Source: Actinomycetes bacterium
Lineage (GTDB): Bacteria > Actinomycetota > Actinomycetes > Actinomycetales > Cellulomonadaceae
Direction of reading: 5' to 3'
Length of the DNA stretch: 36,992 nucleotides
Assembly: GCA_021793115.1 (NCBI GenBank)
Contig: JAJYTJ010000021.1
Location: 1-36,992 of the forward strand
Shown here: positions 17,515 to 25,879 of the stretch, in pieces
Numbering within the stretch: the stretch's first letter is position 1
Layout: the number at the start of each line of letters is the position of its first letter
The notes under the pieces: generated by a model
Database searches by the model: none
What the model was told of the DNA's origin: nothing
The model's input: only the letters and a program-made list of their open reading frames with translations
Program-made: the position numbers and the translations under genes

Positions 17515-17575
17515 GGGTGGCTCCAGGATCTGAGGCGGTGTTCGGTGTGCAGGCCACACCCGCGCGGCCGGCGGA

Positions 17576-17608
17576 TCCGGGGGCGTCCTTCGCGGGGACG
17601 CCCCCGGA
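17576..17608 (-). promoter_or_regulatory. Strong stem-loop between solute-binding gene and permease genes
   Basis: Arms 17576-17588 (tccgggggcgtcc) and 17596-17608 (ggacgcccccgga) form a perfect 13-bp GC-rich hairpin with a 7-nt loop. It lies in the 136-bp gap after the solute-binding protein stop and before the permease start. Such intercistronic hairpins often protect the upstream message or partly terminate transcription, giving more binding protein than permease. No T-tract follows, so partial termination is only one option. Confidence 0.65.
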
Positions 17609-17650
17609 ACCTGTGCTGCGGGACGGGGCCGTGCCTTCTGGGCCCGCCGG

Positions 17651-19003
17651 TCAGCCGGCGTTGGCCTCGGACTTGGCCCGGTCCTGCGCCTGGCTGATCG
17701 CGTCGTCCACGGACGAGGACCCGGACATGATCGCCGAGTGCATGTCGCTGAGGATGTTGACGATCGCGGCGGTGCGGGTGTCCACCGGGTTCTCCACGTG
17801 CACGTCACGGGTCGACCAGGCGAACTTCGACAGGTCGTCGGTCGGCACGCCCTTGGCGGAGAAGAACACGTCGCTCACCGCGTCGTTGATCAGCGCCGGC
17901 GTGATGCCGATCCCGGCCACGGCCTTGGCGCCGTCCTCGCCGGCCGCGAACGTCAAGAACGCCTTGGCCGCGTCGACCTTGTCCTTGTCGACCTTCGCGT
18001 TGATGCTCAGCCCGGTCGGGTCGGCGAAGGACACCGGGACCTTGTCCAGCCCCGTGGTCGACGTGTCGTACTGCGGGACCGGGGCGACACCCCAGTTGAA
18101 CGTGTCCGCGTCACCCTTCGCCTGCTGGGTGGCCAGGGCCGCGATGTACCACGACCCGATGTTCATCATCGCCGCCTTCTGGGTGCCGAACTGCGCCTGG
18201 TAGGTCAGGCTGTTCGTCGTGGCGGTGCCGAAGTCGATCTGCGCGCCCTCGGACTGCAGCTTCAGCGACCGCTCGTAGTACGGCTTCAGGAACTGGAAGT
18301 CGCCGGACAGGATGTCGGCGCCGGGCGTCTGCCCGGCCGCCAGCCCCCAGTCGCTGGTCGGCCACACGTGCTGGTAGGCGGCGTAGGCGTCCGAACCGGC
18401 AGCCTTCAGGCCCTTCTGCAGCGACTCGGCCGCGGTGACGTAGTCGTCCCACGTCCACGAGCCGTCCGGGTAGGTGACCTTCGCCTTGTCGAACAGGTCC
18501 TTGTTGTAGAACAGCAGCCACGCGTCCTGCCGGTACGGCACCGCCCACGTCTTGCCGTCGACCGTGTACTTGTCGACGTTGGCGGTCGCCGGGTCGAGCG
18601 AGGCGGCGACGTCCGAGACGTCCAGCGCCATGCCGGCGGACTGGTAGGTGGGGAACGTCTTCAGGCTCTTGTGGACGAAGATGTCCGGCGCCGTGCCGGC
18701 CGCCAGGTCCGCGGTCAGCTGGGTGTCGTAGTTCGCGGCGTCGTACTCGACGAGCTTGATCGTCAGGTTCGGGTACTTGGTGTGGAAGCCGTCCGCCAGC
18801 GCCTGGAACTCCGGCGTGCTGGCCAGGCTCCACGCCGCCATCGTCAGCGTGATGGGGGTGTCAAACGTCGGCTCCGCGCTGGCGCTCGTGCTCGGGCCGG
18901 TTCCGCTCGTCTCGCCGGTGCCACCGCCTCCGCTACCGCACGCTGTCAGTACCAGGGTCGCCGCGGCGGCCATGGCGATCGCGGCCGGGATTGTGCGCTT
19001 CAT
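17651..19003 (-). CDS. Sugar ABC transporter solute-binding lipoprotein
   Basis: A 450-residue family-1 extracellular solute-binding protein. The signal peptide ends in the lipobox LTAC with C22 as lipid-anchored cysteine, followed by a Gly/Ser/Thr linker. The mature part has typical features: NLTIKLVEYDAANYDTQLTA, GTAPDIF, WAVPYRQDAWLLFYNKDLFD and the C-terminal repeat-rich helix. It captures the oligosaccharide outside the membrane and hands it to the two permeases. ATG 19003 follows AAGGAGAGCGAGGAG. The gene lies 86 bp after the DUF2264 gene. Ligand identity, probably unsaturated or arabinose-containing oligosaccharides, comes from context. Confidence 0.93.
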   Translation of the reverse strand: MKRTIPAAIAMAAAATLVLTACGSGGGGTGETSGTGPSTSASAEPTFDTPITLTMAAWSLASTPEFQALADGFHTKYPNLTIKLVEYDAANYDTQLTADLAAGTAPDIFVHKSLKTFPTYQSAGMALDVSDVAASLDPATANVDKYTVDGKTWAVPYRQDAWLLFYNKDLFDKAKVTYPDGSWTWDDYVTAAESLQKGLKAAGSDAYAAYQHVWPTSDWGLAAGQTPGADILSGDFQFLKPYYERSLKLQSEGAQIDFGTATTNSLTYQAQFGTQKAAMMNIGSWYIAALATQQAKGDADTFNWGVAPVPQYDTSTTGLDKVPVSFADPTGLSINAKVDKDKVDAAKAFLTFAAGEDGAKAVAGIGITPALINDAVSDVFFSAKGVPTDDLSKFAWSTRDVHVENPVDTRTAAIVNILSDMHSAIMSGSSSVDDAISQAQDRAKSEANAG

Positions 19004-19089
19004 CTCCTCGCTCTCCTTCGAGGTCGGGGGCCCGGTCGCCCGGGCCTGAGTTGAACCGGCGCCACGGCGGCGACCGGCACAGGCAGGGC

Positions 19090-21036
19090 TCAGGGCAGGT
19101 CGGTGGTGGTGGTCACCCCGTCCGGCCACACCACACGCGCGGACGGGTGCCGCGCGTCGATGTCGAGCGACGGCTCGTGCCGCTCGGTGCGCGAGGACGG
19201 TGTTCCCTCCAGCACCACCAACGCGGCCGACCAGCCTCCGGCGTGGACCGGGAAGTCGGCCCACGGGGTCGTGGACGCCTCGCCGAGGATGCTGGCGCCG
19301 GTGCGGTGCTCGCTGCCGGTGGCCAGTGCCTCGGTCAGCGGCAGCACGCTCGAGGTCAGGCCGTCGCCGTCCACCGTCGCCCACCCCCCGACGCGCAGCC
19401 GGGTGGGCACGGTCGTGGCATCGTCCGCCAGGGAGTCGACCCGGACCAGGCGCACCTCCCACGGTCCCCGCACCAGCGAGACGACCGTCAGCGTGCCGGC
19501 GTCGGTGGCCTCGCCGGTCCAGCCGTACCCGTGGTTCCACTGCTCGACGTCGGGGGTCAGCCAGTGCGCGGCAGCCCGCGAGCCGCCCACCCCCACCCGG
19601 GTGCCGTCGGCGCACTCCTCGACGCGCAGTGCGAGCCTGGTCAGGCCCGTGCGGTGGGTCGCCCTGCCGTCGCCGTCCAGCAGCACCGCCGACTGGTCGA
19701 CCGGTGAGGCCCAGCTCGCCTCGTCCAGCCACGGCGCGGTGGCCGTCGAGTAGCCGATCCGCGCGTACAGCCCGGAGTCGCCGCGGCGGTCGCCCTCCAC
19801 CGCGTGGTCGGTGCCGTGGTTGACGATGCGCACGATGCCGTCCCCCAGGGTGCCGGCGATCAGCCAGCCCGGTCCGCGCACCGAGCGCAGCACGTCGCCG
19901 CGCTCGACGGGCAACGGCTGCTCCACGGCGGTCCACGCCGGGTGGTCGGCCGGCAGCGACAGCCCGAGCAGGCCCTTGCTCGCCCAGTACGGCGACCCGG
20001 TGCCCGAGTACGCCTGGGCCAACCCCTGCCAGGAGCCGAACCAGCCGGTCGTCAGCAGGCCACGCTCGTCGGGCACGCCTTGCTCGGCGAAGTGCTTGAC
20101 GATCCCCGAGGCGGCGCGGCGCAACACACCCGGCGCGACGCTGGGCACCTGCGCGATCGCGCCGACCCAGAACGGGGCCGCCGCCGCGAACCGATAGATC
20201 AGGCTGCGGCCCTGCACCAGCGGCCCGCCGTCCGCCCCGACCAGGGTGATCGCGTCCTGCAGGTAGCGGTCCAGCAGCTGACGGTCCCGCTCTCGGCGAG
20301 GTGCGGCCAGCTCCTGCGCGCCGTCCATCCGAGCCCACAGCGTGGGGTACAGATGCAGCGCCCAGCCGACGTAGTGGTCGAACGCGCGCTCGAACCCGTC
20401 GGAGATCCAGCCGTCGGCCTGGAAGAACGAGTCGTGCGTGGCCAGGTCGTCGGCCATGTCGTCGCTGGAGTAGGGGCCGCCGACCGACTTCAGGAACGTC
20501 TCGACGACCAGCCGGAACCAGACCCAGTTGATCCGCGGGTAAGTGTGGTCCCCGACCGCCTCGGCCAGGTAGTCGACCACCCGGTCCTGCACCGGCGAGT
20601 CCAGCCGGTCCCAGATCCACGGCCGGGTCATGTCCAAGACCAGCGCGATCGAGGCGGCCTCCACCTTGGCCTGCGGGTGCTCCGACAGCCGCACCCAGCG
20701 GTCCGGCACCGACGGGTCGGTGCCGGTCGCGATGCCCTGCGCGTACCACTCCGCGAGGTTGTCCGGGTCCTGCCCACGCTCGCCGGCCAAGCGGAACCCC
20801 GCCGCCAGGAACGTGCGGGCAAACCCCTCCAAGCCGTCGATGTCACGGCCGTACCCGCCCTCGGGGCCCGGCACGGTGATGCGCCCGTGACCCGGCGAGG
20901 CGTACGGACGCACCGAGCGCAGCAGCCGGTCCGCGAACGCCGCCCACCGCGCACGATCCCAGCCGGTCAGCGGCGACGTGGGCGCCTCCGCGTGCCCATC
21001 AGCATCCACCAGCATCGTGCGCTCGTCGTGTGCCAT
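19090..21036 (-). CDS. DUF2264 family protein (candidate glucuronidase-like glycosidase)
   Basis: A 648-residue protein without signal peptide, matching DUF2264 along its length. The N-terminal half is rich in aromatic and acidic residues, as in alpha/alpha-barrel enzymes (NLAEWYAQGI, YPRINWVWFRLVVETFLKSV, DGWISDGFERAFDHYVGWAL, GRSLIYRFAAAAPFW). The C-terminal half is beta-rich. DUF2264 proteins recur in loci for uronate-containing polysaccharides. From memory, some members are placed in a CAZy glucuronidase family (GH154), which would fit here, but I cannot verify that. It is the first gene of the operon, its ATG preceded by GGAGAAGGG, and it faces the divergent regulator gene across 207 bp. 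Confidence 0.8.
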   Translation of the reverse strand: MAHDERTMLVDADGHAEAPTSPLTGWDRARWAAFADRLLRSVRPYASPGHGRITVPGPEGGYGRDIDGLEGFARTFLAAGFRLAGERGQDPDNLAEWYAQGIATGTDPSVPDRWVRLSEHPQAKVEAASIALVLDMTRPWIWDRLDSPVQDRVVDYLAEAVGDHTYPRINWVWFRLVVETFLKSVGGPYSSDDMADDLATHDSFFQADGWISDGFERAFDHYVGWALHLYPTLWARMDGAQELAAPRRERDRQLLDRYLQDAITLVGADGGPLVQGRSLIYRFAAAAPFWVGAIAQVPSVAPGVLRRAASGIVKHFAEQGVPDERGLLTTGWFGSWQGLAQAYSGTGSPYWASKGLLGLSLPADHPAWTAVEQPLPVERGDVLRSVRGPGWLIAGTLGDGIVRIVNHGTDHAVEGDRRGDSGLYARIGYSTATAPWLDEASWASPVDQSAVLLDGDGRATHRTGLTRLALRVEECADGTRVGVGGSRAAAHWLTPDVEQWNHGYGWTGEATDAGTLTVVSLVRGPWEVRLVRVDSLADDATTVPTRLRVGGWATVDGDGLTSSVLPLTEALATGSEHRTGASILGEASTTPWADFPVHAGGWSAALVVLEGTPSSRTERHEPSLDIDARHPSARVVWPDGVTTTTDLP

Positions 21037-21119
21037 CAGGCCCTTCTCCGTTGAAGCCCGGAAACGCCGGCCTCCTCACCGAGGCCGATCGGTGCGCTCA
21101 CCGAACTGACGAGAGCCGA

Positions 21120-21132
21120 GTGAAACGGTCAC
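21120..21132. promoter_or_regulatory. Candidate operator in the divergent promoter region
   Basis: GTGAAACGGTCAC is an inverted repeat (GTGA-N5-TCAC) in the 207-bp space between the operon head and the regulator gene. It lies between the first operon gene and a TTGACA hexamer on the minus strand (21148-21143), a position where a repressor would block transcription. Binding by the neighbouring regulator is inference. Confidence 0.35.
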
Positions 21133-21142
21133 ACTCGCTCAC

Positions 21143-21167
21143 TGTCAACGTACTCATGTCGTATAGT
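21143..21167. promoter_or_regulatory. Shared divergent promoter elements
   Basis: TTGACA (minus strand, 21148-21143) is a perfect -35 hexamer for the catabolic operon, but the sequence 16-18 bases later (GTTTCACT) is only a weak -10. On the plus strand TATAGT (21162-21167) is a good -10 for the regulator gene without a clear -35. The CGTACT hexamer occurs twice nearby (from 21149 and from about 21186). Transcription starts cannot be fixed by eye. Confidence 0.35.
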
Positions 21168-21243
21168 GATCGACTTTGTTGCATTGCGTACTAGTCTTGA
21201 GGGCACACGTCCGTAGGCATCGGCAGGAAGGAGCGGATTCACC

Positions 21244-22338
21244 ATGGCCGAAGGCGCCGACAGCCCGCTGCTGGTCGCCGCGCGACGAGCCCACCTGCTC
21301 AAGGTGCTCGAACGCGACGGAGCCGTACGCATCTCAGAGGTCTCCGCCGAGCTCGGCGTCGCACCAGTGACCCTGCGGCGCGACATCGTTGTGCTCGAAC
21401 GAGAAGGACGGCTGCACCGGGTGTACGGCGGGGCCGTCGCGCTGCCCGCAGCCGAGGTCCGCGACCCGGTCCTGGGCGACGGCGCCTTCGGGGTGCTCGT
21501 GCCCTCGCTCGACTACTACTGGCCCGGCGTGGTGCGCGGCATCGAGGACGAGGCACGCAGCCACGGCCTGCGCATCGTGCTGCGGGGCTCCTCCTACGAG
21601 GCGACCGACGAGCGCCCCGTCCTCGAACGCCTGGTCGAGACCGAGAACCTGCTCGGCCTGATCGTCGCCCCCAGCCCGATCGGACCCCGATCGCAGGCCG
21701 TCGCCCAATGGCTGGGCGCATCGAGAATCCCCCACGTGCTCGTCGAGCGCGACGCCTCACAGTCCCTGCACGGCGAGGCACTGGAGTCCGTCGTCTCCGA
21801 CCACGCCCTCGGCGCCCTGCTCGCCGTCAAGCACCTGGTCGACCTCGGCCACCGCCGAGTCGGACTCGTCCTGCTGCAGTCGCCCACCTCCCGACGCATC
21901 GCCGCCGGATGGCGCGCCGCCTGCGCCGAACTGAAGCTCGCCCCCGACGAACGGTTCGAACGCGTGATCCCCGACCGCCTCAGCCACACCTACCCCAGCG
22001 CGATCAAGAACGTCGGCGAGATCGTGCACGCCGCGCTCGCCAACGGCATCACCGCACTGCTCGTCCACGCCGACCCCGAAGCCGTCGCACTGGTCCAACA
22101 CGCCCAAGCGGCCGGGGTCTCGATCCCCGGCGACCTGTCCATCATCGCCTACGACGACGAGATCGCCGGCCTGTTCAGCCCGGCCCTCACCGCCGTGCAC
22201 CCGCCCCGCGACGACGTCGGCCGAGCCGCCGTCGACCTACTCGTCAAACGCATCACACACCCCAACCGAGCAATCCACCGCACCGTCGTCAGCCCCCGCC
22301 TCGTCATCCGGCAGTCCACAGGCCCAGTCGCCAAGTAG
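21244..22338 (+). CDS. Hybrid transcription regulator: DeoR-type HTH fused to LacI-type sugar-binding domain
   Basis: A 364-residue regulator. Residues about 12-66 form a DeoR-type winged HTH: RRAHLLKVLERDGAVRISEV, LRRDIVVLEREGRLHRVYGG. Residues about 80-355 are a periplasmic-binding-protein-like sensor of the LacI/GalR type (FGVLVPSLDYYWPGVVRGIE, VKHLVDLGHRRVGLVL, LSIIAYDDEIAGLFSPALTA). Normal DeoR proteins carry a sugar-phosphate isomerase-like domain instead. ATG 21244 follows GGAAGGAG at ten bases. It is transcribed away from the catabolic operon and is its likely local repressor, released by a sugar or uronate from the pathway. The domain architecture is clear; the ligand is unknown. Confidence 0.92.
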   Translation: MAEGADSPLLVAARRAHLLKVLERDGAVRISEVSAELGVAPVTLRRDIVVLEREGRLHRVYGGAVALPAAEVRDPVLGDGAFGVLVPSLDYYWPGVVRGIEDEARSHGLRIVLRGSSYEATDERPVLERLVETENLLGLIVAPSPIGPRSQAVAQWLGASRIPHVLVERDASQSLHGEALESVVSDHALGALLAVKHLVDLGHRRVGLVLLQSPTSRRIAAGWRAACAELKLAPDERFERVIPDRLSHTYPSAIKNVGEIVHAALANGITALLVHADPEAVALVQHAQAAGVSIPGDLSIIAYDDEIAGLFSPALTAVHPPRDDVGRAAVDLLVKRITHPNRAIHRTVVSPRLVIRQSTGPVAK

Positions 22339-23012
22339 GTCGACACGAGCGAAAACCGCTTGCCCGCGGCCAGTGTCCACAACCAATCGCGTCGCTCACA
22401 CGCGCCGCCCGCCTCTAGTTGGCTGCCGGCCCCTGCGGCGCTCGTCGAAGGCGCGCTGCGCGCCGAAGCGGCGAATCTCCGCTGACGGGCTACCTGGACC
22501 GCGACATTGACGCGGTGTTGCGCGGAACCCGGCGCGACCGACCGCCACCGCCGCGATGACCACGTCGGCGCAAGGCGGTTCGACTCGATGATCAGGTGGC
22601 GGGACGCGCCTGGCACCGCCGCCAACTCCACATCGTGCGTCACGGTGGTGGACGCGTAGTACGTGATCGAGAAGAAGTCCGGTTCAGCCGTCGCGATCGT
22701 GTCCACGTCGCCGTGGTCTACGGCCTTTCGCGTACACCGTGGAGGTCCCCACGGCCTTGGTCCGAGGTGCTAGGCAGTGAGAGGCACTCGAGCTCGCGCG
22801 CACCGTGTCTCCTCGGCAGAACTCCATAGAGATCGAGGCAGCCTGCTGCGTTGAGCTTTCGTCCACCGCTGCCCAGTTGGCATCGGACACCCCGGCCGCC
22901 CAGTGCCTCTCCACCATCCTTGCGGGCCCCCGGTCCGTACCTGCCCCGGTGACGGGCTGTCCGTCAGCTGGCCGGGACGCCTGGGGTGTCCCGTCGACGG
23001 GAGGGGCGAGTG
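22339..23012. other. Gene-poor stretch, possibly with decayed minus-strand coding sequence
   Basis: No convincing gene fills these 674 bases. On the minus strand, fragments in two frames (VERHWAAGVSDANWAAVDE near 22910, then VDTIATAEPDFFSITYYAST near 22700) faintly resemble an NTF2/SnoaL or limonene-epoxide-hydrolase-like small enzyme with frameshifts. The similarity is too weak to assert. A short inverted repeat (AGCG-N4-CGCT type) lies at about 22349-22362, just after the regulator stop. The ribosome site of the next gene (GGGAGGGG) ends the stretch. Confidence 0.25.
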
Positions 23013-25820
23013 ATGCGTGTTCTTGGACCGCCGGATCGCGAGGCACGAACGGACGCGAGCCGTCGCGAGTCGACGCGGCCGATGTGGCGTCGGGCGGGTG
23101 CCGTGATCGTGGCGGTGTTGCTGGCCGGGCTCGGGGTGATGGTGCCCGGGTCGGCGGCTTCAGCGGCCTCGCTGGGTCCGGGGTTCAGCATCGGACCCGG
23201 ACCGATCGGTGCCTACGTCGCAGACTCGGACGGTCACCAGATCTACTGCATCGACTCCGGGGCGCCGTCCCCGCTCGGGGAGTACACCTCCGGCCCGTCG
23301 ACCGCGACCAGCCTGACCACCCACACCGGCGGGCAGCTTGGCGACGACGACCTGGCGCAGCTGAACTACGCGCTGTCCCGGTGGGGCGACTCCTCCGACC
23401 CGACGGTGACCTCAGCGGTGGCGATGTTCGTCTGGCAGGTTGCCGACCCGGTGACCTACGCCTCGCACGGCATGAGTGGCGACGACTGGTACATCCGCCG
23501 TGTCCCGGAAGATTCCCGTGCCGCGGTGCTGGCGAACCTGGCGACCATCCGCACCCAGACGGCCGCCAACGCCGCCGCGAACCCGGTGGTGGACGTCGCG
23601 GTGTCGATGAGCGACCAGTACAACGGCACCCTGTCGCTGACGGTGACCCCGGCGTCGCTGACCGGCAGCGTCACGCTGACGGGAGCCCGCTTCACCGACG
23701 GGGCCACCTCCAAGACGGTCGGCAGCGGCACGTACCCGATCGTCGGCACCCCCGCCTCGGGCGCGCCCTCGTACCAGGTCACCGCTTCGGCTTCGTACAC
23801 CGGGCCGGGGATCGGACCACGGGTCAACCTGTACAGCACGCCCGGGGCGCAGCGGATGTTGGCCGCCGGAACGCAGACCGCGTTGACCGACACCGCGAGC
23901 TCGCCGGTGATCAACCTGGACTTCCAGCCGGCGATCGCCACCCAGGTGACCCCCCGGTACGTACCTGTCGGCGAGGCCTTCGTCGACCGACTGACCGTCA
24001 GAACGGTCGGAACGGGCGATTGGATCCGGGTGGGTGGCACCCCAGTGCGGCTGACCGCGACCGGCACCTTGTACGGGCCGTTCGACGCCCCGCCCACCCA
24101 GTCGCAGACCGTGCCGGCCGGCGCGCCGGTCGCCGGCCACCAGACCCTGTCGGTGGACCACGTCGGCAGCTACACCACCCCCGGGACGCTGACCGCCTCG
24201 ACGTCGGGCTTCTACACGTGGGTGTGGCGCATCGACAAGACCATCCAGGGAGGCAACGCCCGGTACCTGCGCGGATCGTTCACCGACTGGTTCGCCCGAG
24301 CCGACGAGACCCACGTCACCCCATTCCAGCCGGTCGCCGTCTCCACCGCCGACACCCGGCTGGCAACCCCCGGGGACGCGGTGAGCGACACGATCACGGT
24401 GTCCTCGAGCAACGGGGCCTGGCTGCAGCTGGACGAGGCACCAATCCCGGTGGCCTTCACCGGCACCGCCTACCAGGTGCCCGACAACCTGCCGCCGACT
24501 CAGCTGCCGTTGAGCCCGACCTGTTCGACGCCCATGCCGACCGTGCTCCGGACCGCCAGCCTGACCCCGACCGCCCCGGACGGGGCGAGCGTGATCGGCA
24601 CCGTGGAGGTCACCGCGACCGGTCCGGGCACCTATACCTCTCCCCCGGTGGTGCTGCCCGAACCGGGGTTCGTCACCTGGGTGTGGCAGGTCTGCCAGAA
24701 CGCCCAGCCGGAGCAGTACCGGGACTACCTCGCCGACTCCTGGGTCGACAACTACGGCGTGCCGGTCGAGACGACCAGCGTCCGGCACCCCTTGTCGGTC
24801 ACGTCCGAGCTGCGCGAGTACAACGTGCATCTCGACGGGCGGGCGTTCGACGAGATCACCGTCAGCGGGCTGCCCGACGACCACGGCGACTTCACCGGGG
24901 ACGGCTACTGGGGACCCGATCTGGACCAGATCACCCACACCGTGTACGGGCCGTTGGCCGAGGCGGACCTGACCGACACCCTCGACCTGGCCACGGCCCC
25001 GGTGCTGACGTCGATCACCACCCCGGCCCGCAATGGGGTCTGGCATGTCGGCTACACCGACAGCGACGAGATCCGCCCCACCCAGCCCGGCTACTACGTG
25101 CTGGTCAGCCACTTCGACGGCGACGACCGGGTCCAGCCGTTCACCTCCAGCCCCGCCGACGTGCTCGAGCGGTTCTACGTGCCCGCTCCACCGCCGCCCG
25201 GGGTGGACGTGCACGTGAGCACGCGGGCCCGCGACGAGGCCCTGGTCGGCCATGACTTCTCCGACACTGCGGTCGTCACCGGCAGCAACATCCCGGACGG
25301 CGCCTACCTGGTCTTCGAGGCCTATGGGCCGTTCGACACGCCGCCAGCCGCCGGCACCGAGGGCGACCCGTTCTACGTCAGCGACCAGGTCCGGCTCACG
25401 GGACCGGGCCGCTACGACTCCGGGCCGACCCAGGTGCCCAGCGCCGGCCAGGTGTTCTGGGTCGAGACCCTCTACACCGGCGACGGGCAGGTCCTGGCCA
25501 GGGGTGTCCTGGGCGAGCCCGGGGAGACCACACATGTGACCAGCCCGGCACAGACGACCCCGACCCCAACCCCAACCAGCACGCCACCGGTGCCCGCGAG
25601 CACACCGACGACGCCGCCGCTTGGCCCGACGCCACTGAGGCTGGCAGAGACCGGGACCGGGGACTGGCTGCCGATCGCACTGGTCGCCCTGGTGGCGGCC
25701 TCGACCGGGGGGATCCTGCTGTTCGGACGCCGCCTGGCCCAGCACCGCCAGCGCACCGGATACGTGCGTGAGGAGGAACTCCCGCCCACCACGGACGACC
25801 GGGATCGGGCCGAGCAGTAG
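23013..25820 (+). CDS. Large sortase-anchored surface protein with thioester-like N-domain and repeated beta domains
   Basis: A 935-residue exported protein. A signal peptide spans residues about 25-53. Residues 60-150 resemble a surface thioester-domain (TED) fold, with a Cys motif (QIYCIDSG, C79) and a later SAVAMFVWQVAD segment, though the Gln expected for the thioester is not seen there. Four related beta units follow (about 305-430, 440-580, 595-720, 730-835). Most carry a YGP(F/L) motif, as in LYGPFDAPP, VYGPLAEAD and AYGPFDTPP, and most end with an aromatic TWVW/VFWVE strand. A Thr/Pro stalk (848-873), an LAETG sorting motif (877-881), a membrane helix (885-905) and a basic tail follow. 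LAxTG suits class E sortases of actinobacteria. ATG 23013 is chosen for GGGAGGGG six bases before it. It probably projects from the wall to bind a surface. Confidence 0.85.
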   Translation: MRVLGPPDREARTDASRRESTRPMWRRAGAVIVAVLLAGLGVMVPGSAASAASLGPGFSIGPGPIGAYVADSDGHQIYCIDSGAPSPLGEYTSGPSTATSLTTHTGGQLGDDDLAQLNYALSRWGDSSDPTVTSAVAMFVWQVADPVTYASHGMSGDDWYIRRVPEDSRAAVLANLATIRTQTAANAAANPVVDVAVSMSDQYNGTLSLTVTPASLTGSVTLTGARFTDGATSKTVGSGTYPIVGTPASGAPSYQVTASASYTGPGIGPRVNLYSTPGAQRMLAAGTQTALTDTASSPVINLDFQPAIATQVTPRYVPVGEAFVDRLTVRTVGTGDWIRVGGTPVRLTATGTLYGPFDAPPTQSQTVPAGAPVAGHQTLSVDHVGSYTTPGTLTASTSGFYTWVWRIDKTIQGGNARYLRGSFTDWFARADETHVTPFQPVAVSTADTRLATPGDAVSDTITVSSSNGAWLQLDEAPIPVAFTGTAYQVPDNLPPTQLPLSPTCSTPMPTVLRTASLTPTAPDGASVIGTVEVTATGPGTYTSPPVVLPEPGFVTWVWQVCQNAQPEQYRDYLADSWVDNYGVPVETTSVRHPLSVTSELREYNVHLDGRAFDEITVSGLPDDHGDFTGDGYWGPDLDQITHTVYGPLAEADLTDTLDLATAPVLTSITTPARNGVWHVGYTDSDEIRPTQPGYYVLVSHFDGDDRVQPFTSSPADVLERFYVPAPPPPGVDVHVSTRARDEALVGHDFSDTAVVTGSNIPDGAYLVFEAYGPFDTPPAAGTEGDPFYVSDQVRLTGPGRYDSGPTQVPSAGQVFWVETLYTGDGQVLARGVLGEPGETTHVTSPAQTTPTPTPTSTPPVPASTPTTPPLGPTPLRLAETGTGDWLPIALVALVAASTGGILLFGRRLAQHRQRTGYVREEELPPTTDDRDRAEQ

Positions 25821-25835
25821 CCGCAGCGCAGAGCA

Positions 25836-25878
25836 TCGGCGCGGGGTGGCTGACCGTGTGTGGGCCACTCCGCGCCGA
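25836..25878 (+). terminator. 15-bp hairpin terminator after the surface-protein gene
   Basis: Arms 25836-25850 (tcggcgcggggtggc) and 25864-25878 (gccactccgcgccga) pair over 15 positions with one G-T wobble and a 13-nt loop. The hairpin begins 16 bases after the stop codon. There is no T-run. It would also end any transcript entering from the decayed minus-strand gene on the right. Confidence 0.75.
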
Positions 25879-25879
25879 C

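Noticed and set aside
17651..20749. 1032-codon minus-strand frame suggesting a fusion in front of the solute-binding protein
   Set aside because: The extension is an off-frame shadow of the DUF2264 gene; the binding protein has its own ribosome site, signal peptide and lipobox at ATG 19003.
22361..22600. Possible tRNA or attachment site in the gene-poor stretch after the regulator
   Set aside because: No cloverleaf or T-loop sequence could be folded by eye and no direct repeat partner was seen.
23412..25868. 818-codon minus-strand reading frame opposite the surface-protein gene
   Set aside because: Low-complexity Gly/Arg/Val composition; the plus strand has signal peptide, repeats, sorting motif and terminator.
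25396..25879. Continuation of the decayed PIN-like frame antisense into the surface-protein gene
   Set aside because: Protein-like character ends near 25920; beyond it the frame is only a shadow of the surface gene and its terminator.
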